From JBAZOO01 sp041648735 (GTDB taxonomy: Bacteria; Verrucomicrobiota; Lentisphaeria; Oligosphaerales; CAITYL01), in NCBI GenBank assembly GCA_041648735.1, contig JBAZOO010000014.1, forward strand, positions 1 through 64,000: a DNA stretch of 64,000 bases, in the 5' to 3' direction. The notes under the pieces are model-generated. The model searched no databases and was not told where the DNA came from. It was given only the letters and a program-made list of their open reading frames with translations. A program made the position numbers and the translations under genes. Positions 32,589 through 38,946 of this stretch are shown one piece after another (the first letter of the stretch is position 1; each line of letters begins with the position of its first letter).

Positions 32589-32945
32589 CTATTTGTGATC
32601 TCTGAGGACATGGCCCGTCCCTCCGCAGAAGCCGCACTTGTTCACGTTCGTGACTCCGTACCCGCGCCCATCGCAGTCGGGGCAGGTCATCCCGCCGGCA
32701 GATACAGAAGGCATACAGACCGCATCCGTTCCAAATACAGACCCGTGGGGGGAGGGGGGAACATCGGCCGGGGGGAGGGGGGAAGACGGCTCAATTCCCC
32801 CCTTGACTCCCCTATACCCCGTCGCGTCCTCCACCCACGCGCCGTTGCACCGTCCCCAGACCATTCCGCACGACTGGCAACCGATCAGTGTCGCCGTGAT
32901 GTCGAGATTTCCTTCGCAAAGCTCGCATTTCAGGTCATTTCTCAT
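32589..32945 (-). CDS. double zinc-finger protein, 118 aa
   Basis: Two Cys-rich modules are present. The first has CELCEG and CQSC near the N-terminus. The second is CPDCDGRGYG and CGFCGGTGH near the C-terminus, a DnaJ-type zinc-finger pattern. Its ATG overlaps the methyltransferase stop (ATGA). Third codon positions are less GC-rich than in most neighbours, as in the methyltransferase gene. Confidence 0.65.
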   Translation of the reverse strand: MRNDLKCELCEGNLDITATLIGCQSCGMVWGRCNGAWVEDATGYRGVKGGIEPSSPLPPADVPPSPHGSVFGTDAVCMPSVSAGGMTCPDCDGRGYGVTNVNKCGFCGGTGHVLRDHK

Positions 32946-33852
32946 CGCAGCGTCTCCCATGCCCCAGCAACCACTGCTGGAACTTGTCCGTTCCCAAGGG
33001 CTCGGATGCGGTCCACCCGATTGGCCACCCCATGAACCACTCGCACCAGTCCGGGTTCAACGTCCCACCAAGATCCTCGGGCTCTGTCACTGCCGCTCTG
33101 AGTCTCTGCACCGTCGTCCTGCGGCTCTCCTGGCGGTACTCCATCACTTCGACCCGACCAGCCGGCTTGCAGTCGTTGGCTGTCAACGTGGGCATCCTGC
33201 AATGCTTGTTCGGCCTGCCCCGAATGATTGCCAGCAAATCCCCCCTGCCGCCCCTCTCTCCGTCCGTCGCTCTCAGTGTCGGCATTCGCCTGATCGCCGT
33301 CGCAAGCCCGTCCCCGCTGTTCTTGCTCGCACCCTTGCGGTTGTAGTTCCCATGAACGGTTAAAGTCGGCAGCAATCCAAAGCCTTTGTCGCAGGTGCCA
33401 TGCTCCAAAATCCTCTGCGGATAGCACGCCCCATCGAGCATCAGCCCCCACCTCGGCCAAGTCTCCAAGCACTCGTCCGAGGCCCCGAACAGTGAGATTT
33501 GGGCTGTTCTCCACGAGGACATACCGAGGTCGTACCTCGCGAACGATCCGCGCAAACTCTCGCCAGAGGCCGCTTTTCTTGCCGTCGATTCCGTCGCCGT
33601 TGGCGTTTGCGACGCTGATGTCCTGACAGGGGAATCCTCCCGAAACCACGTCAACAGAGCCTCTCCATGGGCGTCCGTCGAAGGTACAAACATCATCCCA
33701 AACGGGGAACGGTGGCAGGTGCCCTTCATTTTGTCGCTGCATGAGTCGTCGAGCGCAGTAGGCGTTGAGCTCCACGGCGCAGACGGTGCGCCATCCGAGG
33801 AGCACGCCTCCAAGAATGCCTCCTCCAGCGCCGCTGAAAAGTGCCAACTCAC
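32935..33852 (-). CDS. overlapping second-frame protein inside the methyltransferase gene, 305 aa
   Basis: Its GTG lies four bases after the methyltransferase ATG, six bases from the shared AGGAGG, which is a better spacing than for the ATG. It stays open for 305 codons and ends seven bases past the methyltransferase stop. It is not random-looking: GEALLTWFREDSPVRTSASQ, SWRTAQISLFG, WPRWGLMLDG, two MPTL/LPTL repeats and EWFMGWPIGWT. These motifs match proteins remembered from other phages and prophages, where they also accompany dcm. Function unknown. Confidence 0.6.
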   Translation of the reverse strand: MSWHFSAALEEAFLEACSSDGAPSAPWSSTPTALDDSCSDKMKGTCHRSPFGMMFVPSTDAHGEALLTWFREDSPVRTSASQTPTATESTARKAASGESLRGSFARYDLGMSSWRTAQISLFGASDECLETWPRWGLMLDGACYPQRILEHGTCDKGFGLLPTLTVHGNYNRKGASKNSGDGLATAIRRMPTLRATDGERGGRGDLLAIIRGRPNKHCRMPTLTANDCKPAGRVEVMEYRQESRRTTVQRLRAAVTEPEDLGGTLNPDWCEWFMGWPIGWTASEPLGTDKFQQWLLGHGRRCDEK

Positions 33853-33856
33853 GCAT
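32942..33856 (-). CDS. dcm: C5-cytosine DNA methyltransferase
   Basis: It transfers a methyl group to C5 of cytosine in DNA, probably for protection from restriction. Motif I is ALFSGAGGGILGG, motif IV GGFPCQDIS (catalytic Cys in PCQ, residues 76-78), motif VI VENS, motif VIII LRQRLW, and motifs IX-X end in IRALGNGQVP. The variable recognition region is about residues 165-270. The ATG is only two bases from its AGGAGG site. A second frame starting four bases later is open over the whole gene (see 32935-33852). Confidence 0.93.
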   Translation of the reverse strand: MRELALFSGAGGGILGGVLLGWRTVCAVELNAYCARRLMQRQNEGHLPPFPVWDDVCTFDGRPWRGSVDVVSGGFPCQDISVANANGDGIDGKKSGLWREFARIVREVRPRYVLVENSPNLTVRGLGRVLGDLAEVGADARWGVLSAEDFGAWHLRQRLWIAADFNRSWELQPQGCEQEQRGRACDGDQANADTESDGRREGRQGGFAGNHSGQAEQALQDAHVDSQRLQAGWSGRSDGVPPGEPQDDGAETQSGSDRARGSWWDVEPGLVRVVHGVANRVDRIRALGNGQVPAVVAGAWETLR

Positions 33857-33865
33857 GACCTCCTG

Positions 33866-34093
33866 TTAACCTCGCTCCGTTTTTCTCTCGCTGTTTACCA
33901 GCACGACCGTCGTACGTGAGCGCCTCCGAGGCTTTCGCCGAGGCTTGCACTTGGGGCAGAAGTCCTTGCCGCCCTCGGCGATGTGCTTCCACCCTGCTCG
34001 TTTCAACTCCTCGCGCATCTGGTGGGCATAGAAGCAACGTCGCGAAAGTCCGACGCTTCCGCACTTGTCGCAACGAACATCAATGAAAATCAC
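33866..34093 (-). CDS. zinc-finger protein, 75 aa (GTG start)
   Basis: Two Cys pairs (CDKCG near the N-terminus, CPKCKP near residue 50) enclose a helix (AHQMREELKRAGWKHI), then comes a basic tail (RRKPRRRSR). Small proteins of this plan are often found beside phage methyltransferase genes. GTG start with GGAGG six bases upstream. Confidence 0.65.
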   Translation of the reverse strand: MIFIDVRCDKCGSVGLSRRCFYAHQMREELKRAGWKHIAEGGKDFCPKCKPRRKPRRRSRTTVVLVNSERKTERG

Positions 34094-34240
34094 GGTCGGC
34101 CTCCATTCTCTGCGCGTTGACTTCTCTCGCTGTTAAATCCGTGGCCAGGGGCGAGTACCTTCCGGTCGATCCGCTCCTTCCACCGGGGAACCTGCTCGAG
34201 GGCTCCGCGGGGGAAGGGGCGGATCGCTCCGCCCTGGTCC

Positions 34241-34372
34241 TCACGCCCCCTTCAACAGGAGCCAGACCGCCCGCGCTTGGCGGGCTTCGTGGGGCCAACG
34301 CCCCTGTTCGATCTCGGTGTTGGCTGGCCGGGCGCCCAGAGCCCGCGCCAACTTCGTCCACTGGACTTCCAT
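34241..34372 (-). CDS. possible small protein, 43 aa
   Basis: The frame MEVQWTKLARALGARPANTE is preceded by GGGAGGT and ends in a helical stretch (ARQARAVWLLLK). It lies just downstream of a promoter-like element, in a 354-base stretch with no other convincing gene. A larger frame over 34080-34490 is low complexity without a ribosome binding site. The call is tentative. Confidence 0.4.
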   Translation of the reverse strand: MEVQWTKLARALGARPANTEIEQGRWPHEARQARAVWLLLKGA

Positions 34373-34446
34373 TCTCTGCGCACCTCCCTCGCTGCCTTCG
34401 AGCATCGGTCTGCATGGCCAGCCGCCCGGCCGGCCCCTTCACCTGT

Positions 34447-35967
34447 CTATAACGCGGGGACTCCGAGAGGTCTCCGCGGGTCACGCACACCCAGCGAATC
34501 CAACCAGAGAGGAAAGTGATCGAGCTGGGATAACCGATCTGTCTGAAAGAGCTCTTCCTGCGCGTACTTCGCCTGCCTGGCCAGCGCGTGCTCCCGCAGC
34601 CGCGGGTGATGGTCGTCCTCGAAGTCCACCAGCAGGCTGAGCGACTTCCCCGGGTAGGCGGTGCACACCCGGTAGATCGCCTGCGTCAACGCCACCTCCG
34701 CGTGCTCACCGCGGGCGAGTACCAGCGCATCCGCTCGAGGCAGGTCCACCCCCTCGCCCAGGATGGTCGTCCCCAGCAGGACCCGCACCCGCCCCTGCTC
34801 GAACCGGTCGAGCGCCTGCCCCACCTGCTGATCCTCCACCTGCCCGTGCACGAACTCCACCTGCTGGTCCTCCGGGCTCGCCGGGTGGGGGAGTTGTTGC
34901 CTCACCAGGTCGCGCAAGATCTTCCCCTGCCTGCGGGTGCCCACCAGGCAGACGACCGACCGACCGCGGGCGGCCAGCATGGCGCACACGCCGGAGACCA
35001 CCCGGTTCCGCACGTCGTGCTCGTGCACCCCCTCCGTCCCGTGTCCTCCCCCGTGGAAAGTCGACCTGGCGGCCATCCGCAAGCGCGGTACAGGCAGGGG
35101 CAGGATGGCCGCCCGGACGGGCACCAGGTAGCCCAGCCGAAGGAGCTCCCCGGCCGTCACCCGGTAGACCACGTTTGACAGCAGGGCGTGCATGGCCAGC
35201 TCGTCCAGGCCGGAGCGGAAGAACGTGCCGGTCGCCCCCCAGCGGTAGTACACGTGCGGGAGCCGCTCTCCCAGGCGGCGCACCTGATCGCTCGCCCCGT
35301 GGTGCACCTCGTCCACGATCCACGCCTGCCGGGTGGCCAGCACCTCATCCTGCAGCATGCTGGCCGTCGCGTTCGTGCAGACGATCACCCGAGCTCTCGC
35401 CACATGCTCGGGCACCTGCCCGCCCACCTGGTGGTAGGCGTAGCCCGGGCCGAAGAACCCCTCGATCACCCGGTGGGTCTGCCGGACGATCCGGTCGGTC
35501 GGAGCGATCCACAAGGTCCTCGGGCTCATGTTCCTCTGGACCGCGCAGAGGGTTCGGGTCTTCCCCCCGCGGGGAGGCATGTCGATCACCCCCCGACCGT
35601 GCCGGATCAGGGCACCCGACCCCTCCTGCTGGTGAGGCCAGAGCGGGATCTGCACCTGCACTTCCGGGATGTCCAGCTCCGGCTTCACCCGCTGGTCCAT
35701 CACCTGGTAGGCCACCCCCGTCTGCTGCGCGTACCAGCAAACGTGGGGAAGTAGCCCGGTGGGAACCCAAGGAGGCTTGGTCGTCGGCTGGTGAACCAGC
35801 CGCACCCACCCGTCCCATTCCCCAGGAACGGGCGGCAACGGATTTCCCTGGTCGTCCAGCAGCAACTGGTTGGTGGGGTATCGGAGCCGGTGGCTCAACC
35901 AATCCACCCAACCCGCTGGGCTGCCCAACAGGTAAGTCCGCACGTTCTCCGCCACCAACTGGAGCAT
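34447..35967 (-). CDS. uvsW: UvsW-like SF2 DNA helicase
   Basis: This ATP-dependent helicase probably remodels branched DNA during recombination-dependent replication. After an N-terminal DNA-binding part, Walker A is MPPRGGKTRT, motif Ia TLWIAPTDRIVRQT, motif II VDEVHH and motif III GATGTF. The C-terminal RecA fold has VVCLVGTRRQGK, VLLGTTILGEGVDLP and the motif VI region ALTQAIYRVCT. The start at MLQLVAEN follows the promoter-like element. It is the first gene of the leftward early region. About 506 aa, as in UvsW. Confidence 0.88.
   Translation of the reverse strand: MLQLVAENVRTYLLGSPAGWVDWLSHRLRYPTNQLLLDDQGNPLPPVPGEWDGWVRLVHQPTTKPPWVPTGLLPHVCWYAQQTGVAYQVMDQRVKPELDIPEVQVQIPLWPHQQEGSGALIRHGRGVIDMPPRGGKTRTLCAVQRNMSPRTLWIAPTDRIVRQTHRVIEGFFGPGYAYHQVGGQVPEHVARARVIVCTNATASMLQDEVLATRQAWIVDEVHHGASDQVRRLGERLPHVYYRWGATGTFFRSGLDELAMHALLSNVVYRVTAGELLRLGYLVPVRAAILPLPVPRLRMAARSTFHGGGHGTEGVHEHDVRNRVVSGVCAMLAARGRSVVCLVGTRRQGKILRDLVRQQLPHPASPEDQQVEFVHGQVEDQQVGQALDRFEQGRVRVLLGTTILGEGVDLPRADALVLARGEHAEVALTQAIYRVCTAYPGKSLSLLVDFEDDHHPRLREHALARQAKYAQEELFQTDRLSQLDHFPLWLDSLGVRDPRRPLGVPAL
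34448..34459 (-). promoter_or_regulatory. promoter-like element, copy 3
   Basis: The minus strand reads CCCCGCGTTATA then GACAGGTGAAGG. It overlaps the stop codon of the UvsW-like gene, so the promoter is built into the 3' end of that gene. It would drive the methyltransferase island. Confidence 0.45.
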
Positions 35968-35989
35968 GGTCTCCGACCTTTCACCCGGA

Positions 35990-36003
35990 TCTAACGCGCG
36001 AGC
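35990..36003 (-). promoter_or_regulatory. promoter-like element, copy 4
   Basis: The minus strand reads GCTCGCGCGTTAGA then TCCGGGTGAAAGG, just upstream of the UvsW-like gene. It faces away from copy 5 at 36621, so the two would drive divergent transcription out of the intergenic region. Confidence 0.55.
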
Positions 36004-36238
36004 AGGCTCAGCCTGTTTTCCTCCAGCTAGGACGGGAAGTCCGGGGGATGCTCCGCGGTGCTGGTGCCAGGGAGGGGAGCGGGCGTCCTCGCCCGCTCCC
36101 CGGACAGGCACCAAGCACCGCGTGGTACGGGCGAAGCCCGGTAGGTCTTACCGAAACGGACTCGGGTGTCCTGTTCGTGCTAAGGTTGCCATTTATTACT
36201 GTTTCTCCCTTCTCCCTTACTTTCCTACCGACGGGGGA

Positions 36239-36266
36239 GGGGAGGGTCCCTACCGGGACCCTCCCC
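36239..36266. repeat. inverted repeat, copy 1 of 3
   Basis: Arms of 12 bases, GGGGAGGGTCCC and GGGACCCTCCCC, flank TACC. Pairing is perfect. Confidence 0.85.
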
Positions 36267-36293
36267 TCCCCCTAGTTCGGAGACCCTCCAGTC

Positions 36294-36321
36294 GGGGAGG
36301 GTCCCTACCGGGACCCTCCCC
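36294..36321. repeat. inverted repeat, copy 2 of 3
   Basis: Identical to copy 1 in arms and TACC centre. It is preceded by CCCTCCAGTC and followed by TCCCTTCGGG, as is copy 3. Confidence 0.85.
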
Positions 36322-36367
36322 TCCCTTCGGGTCTCCTCCTCGGTGGACCCGTTGTACCCCTCCAGTC

Positions 36368-36395
36368 GGGGAGGGTCCCTACCGGGACCCTCCCC
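36368..36395. repeat. inverted repeat, copy 3 of 3
   Basis: Identical to copies 1 and 2 in arms and centre. Copy-to-copy spacing is 55 and then 74 bases. Confidence 0.85.
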
Positions 36396-36620
36396 TCCCT
36401 TCGGGGTACTACGGGTACCACACCTCCAATCCGGAGAGGAGAGGATCCTCCCTTCTCCTCCCTTCCTATCCTCTCCCCTCCCCATTTTAAGATCTTCTTC
36501 TTAAGAATTCATTAGTATAGGTGATCAGAAATTATTGAGAACGCTAGTAAAAATTTTCAACCGGGGTGTAACAATTCCGCCCGGTGTTCAACTAAACCAA
36601 CCTGAAACCCGGGGTCGATC

Positions 36621-36634
36621 GCTCGTGCGTTAGA
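36621..36634 (+). promoter_or_regulatory. promoter-like element, copy 5
   Basis: The plus strand reads GCTCGTGCGTTAGA then GTCTAGTGGAGG, directly before the DinG-like helicase gene. It matches copies 1-4, all of which lie on the strand of the gene they precede. Confidence 0.55.
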
Positions 36635-36651
36635 GTCTAGTGGAGGTTGCT

Positions 36652-38766
36652 GTGGGGTCATCGTACCAGGAGCCCGAGTTCTTGCAGCGGGTGTTCGGCC
36701 CGACCGGCCTGTTCTCCCAGGCCTTCCCCGCCTACGAGCTCCGAGCCGGCCAGCTAGAAATCGCCAGGGCTGTCTCGTACGTGCAGACGGTCGGCCGGCA
36801 TCTGCTGGCCGAGGGACCGTGCGGGATCGGCAAGTCCTTCGCCTACCTGGTTCCCTCCATCGCGCACGCGGTGGCCGGCCGGATTTCCAGGAACGACAAC
36901 CCGGATCCGGTGGTGGTCGCCACCGCCAACATTTCCCTGCAAGAACAACTGGTCGGAAAAGACTTGCCCACCCTCCAGCGGGTTCTCCAAGGCTGGCAGT
37001 TCCGGTTCGCCCTGCTGAAGGGTCGATCGAACTACCTGTGCCGCCGGAAAGTCCTGCTGGTGACCCCCGCCCAACGCCCTCGAGACCAGGAGGCGCGGGA
37101 GCAACTTCAGGACATCCTGGACTGGCAGGCGGACACCCGGGCGGGCGACCAGTCGGAGCTCCCGTTCCTCCCCCTCCCCTACGTCTGGTCGCTCGTCAGC
37201 TCCAGCGCGGATGAGTGCCACGGGGACCGGTGCGACCAGCAGGAGACGTGCTGGGCGAACCTGGCCCGCCGGGCGGCCCGGGAGGCGGACGTGGTGGTCA
37301 CCAACTACCACCAGCTGCTGGCGCACGTGCGACTGCGGATGGAGACCGGGCGGGACCTGCTGCTCCCGCCCTTCCGCCGGCTGGTCCTGGACGAAGCGCA
37401 CGAGCTCGCCCCGATCGCCCGCGACTTCTGGGGCTGGCAGGTCTCCGAATGGACGCTCCGCCGGCTCTCCCGCTGGGCGATGGACGTGGGCGGCCGGCCG
37501 AAGTTGGGGGAGCGTCTGCAGGAGTCCAGCCGACTGTACTTCCAGGCGCTCGCGGAGTACGCCCTGGGAGGCCAGTACCGGCGGCGCCTGCGCCGCCCGG
37601 GGGAGGGCCCGACGCCCGAGCAGGTGGTGCGGGCCCTGCAAGAACTCCAGGCGTACCTGGAGGCCTACAAGGACCAGCCCGACCTGGACGACCAGGAGGT
37701 GGGGGAAGCGCAGGCAATCCTTCGCCAGACGGAAGCGGCGGCCTACCGGCTCCAGGACCTCTGGGAGGCGAACTCTCCGGACTTCGTGTACTACCTGGAG
37801 GTGGAAGACCGCCGCGGGCAGAAGGTGGTTCGCGCGTGCGCGAAGCTACTCGAGCCCGGGCCGGTCCTTCAGGGCGCCCTATTCGGACGAGCCCAGTCGG
37901 TCGTCCTCTGCTCCGCCACGCTCACCACCAGCGGGACGTTCGAGTTCGTCCGCCAGCAGTCGGGGGCCCCCGCGGGGGAAGCCACGCTCGAGCTGGCGGT
38001 GGCCAGCCCGTTCAACCACCAGCGGCAGGCCATTCTCGTGCTCCCCCCGCTGCCCGACTCGCGGGATCCTGCCTACCTGGAACAGGCCGGGGACGCTCTG
38101 CTGGACGTGCTTTCCATCCTGGACGGGCGCACGCTCGTCCTGTGCACCAGCTACCGGGTGGCCCGCGCGCTGACCGACCGGGTGCGGGCCAGCCGGCCCC
38201 CCTGGCGGGTGATGCAGCAGGGGGAGATGCCCCGCCTGCAACTCGCCCAGATCTTCCGGGAAGACGAGCGGTCGGTGCTGATCGGCTGCGAATCCTTCTG
38301 GACCGGGCTGGACGTGCCCGGGCCCGCCTGCTCGTGCGTGGTGGTCGACAAACTTCCGTTCCCGCACGTGGATGATCCGGTGGTGGACGCCATCAACGAG
38401 ACGAACCCACGGGCATTCCACGAGTTTATGACCCCGACGGCGATCCTGCTATTCCGCCAGGGGGTAGGCCGGTTGATCCGCCGGGCGGACGATGTGGGCG
38501 CGGTGGTAGTGCTGGACCCGCGGTTGCTGACCAAGGGGTACGGCGCCCAGTTCCTGAACAGCCTGCCCGCCATGTACCAGTCGCAGGACGTGCAGGAGAT
38601 CCGGCAGTTTCTCCGCTGGGCGGGCCGGCCGGTCGGGGAGGAAAACCGTCAACCGGGGGAAGAGCAGGCCCAGCAGCAGCAGCAGCAGACCAGCTTGTTC
38701 CCCCCCGCGCTCCCCGAGGCGAAAGTCGAGAAGCAGGCCCTGGGGAACGACGATATCCCGTTCTGA
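36652..38766 (+). CDS. DinG/XPD-like Fe-S helicase with clamp-binding-like and SSB-like tail (GTG start)
   Basis: This is a 5'-3' SF2 helicase of the DinG/XPD type. Walker A is GPCGIGKS, the Fe-S cysteines are in YLCRRK and ECHGDRCDQQETC, the DEAH box is VLDEAHEL, and later motifs are SATLTTSG, IGCESFWTGLDVPG and GVGRLIRR. The C-terminal tail has poly-Gln, then QTSLF, a close match to the sliding-clamp pentapeptide QL(S/D)LF, and ends NDDIPF like bacterial SSB. The GTG with GGAGG five bases upstream was chosen; another GTG lies four codons earlier. Confidence 0.9.
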   Translation: MGSSYQEPEFLQRVFGPTGLFSQAFPAYELRAGQLEIARAVSYVQTVGRHLLAEGPCGIGKSFAYLVPSIAHAVAGRISRNDNPDPVVVATANISLQEQLVGKDLPTLQRVLQGWQFRFALLKGRSNYLCRRKVLLVTPAQRPRDQEAREQLQDILDWQADTRAGDQSELPFLPLPYVWSLVSSSADECHGDRCDQQETCWANLARRAAREADVVVTNYHQLLAHVRLRMETGRDLLLPPFRRLVLDEAHELAPIARDFWGWQVSEWTLRRLSRWAMDVGGRPKLGERLQESSRLYFQALAEYALGGQYRRRLRRPGEGPTPEQVVRALQELQAYLEAYKDQPDLDDQEVGEAQAILRQTEAAAYRLQDLWEANSPDFVYYLEVEDRRGQKVVRACAKLLEPGPVLQGALFGRAQSVVLCSATLTTSGTFEFVRQQSGAPAGEATLELAVASPFNHQRQAILVLPPLPDSRDPAYLEQAGDALLDVLSILDGRTLVLCTSYRVARALTDRVRASRPPWRVMQQGEMPRLQLAQIFREDERSVLIGCESFWTGLDVPGPACSCVVVDKLPFPHVDDPVVDAINETNPRAFHEFMTPTAILLFRQGVGRLIRRADDVGAVVVLDPRLLTKGYGAQFLNSLPAMYQSQDVQEIRQFLRWAGRPVGEENRQPGEEQAQQQQQQTSLFPPALPEAKVEKQALGNDDIPF

Positions 38767-38769
38767 CCA

Positions 38770-38787
38770 GCACCCGCGGTCGGGTGC
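38770..38787 (+). terminator. short hairpin after helicase gene
   Basis: Arms GCACCCG and CGGGTGC (7 bp) with a CGGT loop lie four bases after the helicase stop. No T-run follows; instead a TTGACA (38790-38795) begins at once. It may act as a weak terminator or boundary. Confidence 0.35.
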
Positions 38788-38789
38788 GC

Positions 38790-38946
38790 TTGACAACCTC
38801 GGCCCGTTCGTGCAGGGTGAGGCTGCGAGCGACGAAATGGAATCACGGAAACCGAATAGCCCCCGCTGGCCCGCCTGCCTAATCGTCGCTCGCACCGCGA
38901 TTTCGCGGTCCGGGCTGGCGGGGGCTTCTTCGGTTGGAGGTGCGAG
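38790..38946 (+). promoter_or_regulatory. candidate promoter and structured leader of antirepressor gene
   Basis: A perfect TTGACA is followed after 17 bases by a weak CAGGGT. The leader contains two interleaved stems: TGCGAGCGACGA (38824-38835) with TCGTCGCTCGCA (38883-38894), and a longer one, 38850-38873 with 38911-38935, ending in GGGGGCTTCTTCGG. A small hairpin, CCGCGA-TT-TCGCGG, lies inside at 38895-38908. The two main stems cannot nest, so they form a pseudoknot or alternative folds, as in attenuators. Confidence 0.5.

Larger units (their letters stand above)
36004..36620. other. divergent intergenic region, replication origin candidate
   Basis: About 600 bases hold no convincing gene. 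From left to right there are a GC-rich spacer, three near-identical inverted repeats, a poly-pyrimidine run on the plus strand (36440-36485), and an AT-rich stretch (36484-36570) that is exceptional in this genome. On the minus strand TTCTCA, 17 bases, TATACT (36510-36545 area) resembles a sigma-70 promoter. Iteron-like repeats beside an AT-rich region at the point of strand switch are what an origin looks like. Confidence 0.5.

Noticed and set aside
34080..34490. 136-codon frame on the minus strand between the methyltransferase island and the UvsW-like gene
   Set aside because: Low-complexity Arg/Pro/Gly sequence without a ribosome binding site. A 43-codon frame inside the region has a better start.
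36239..36395. Three regularly spaced repeats considered as a CRISPR array
   Set aside because: The repeats are perfect inverted repeats with unequal spacing and related flanks, and there are no cas genes. An iteron or operator array fits better.
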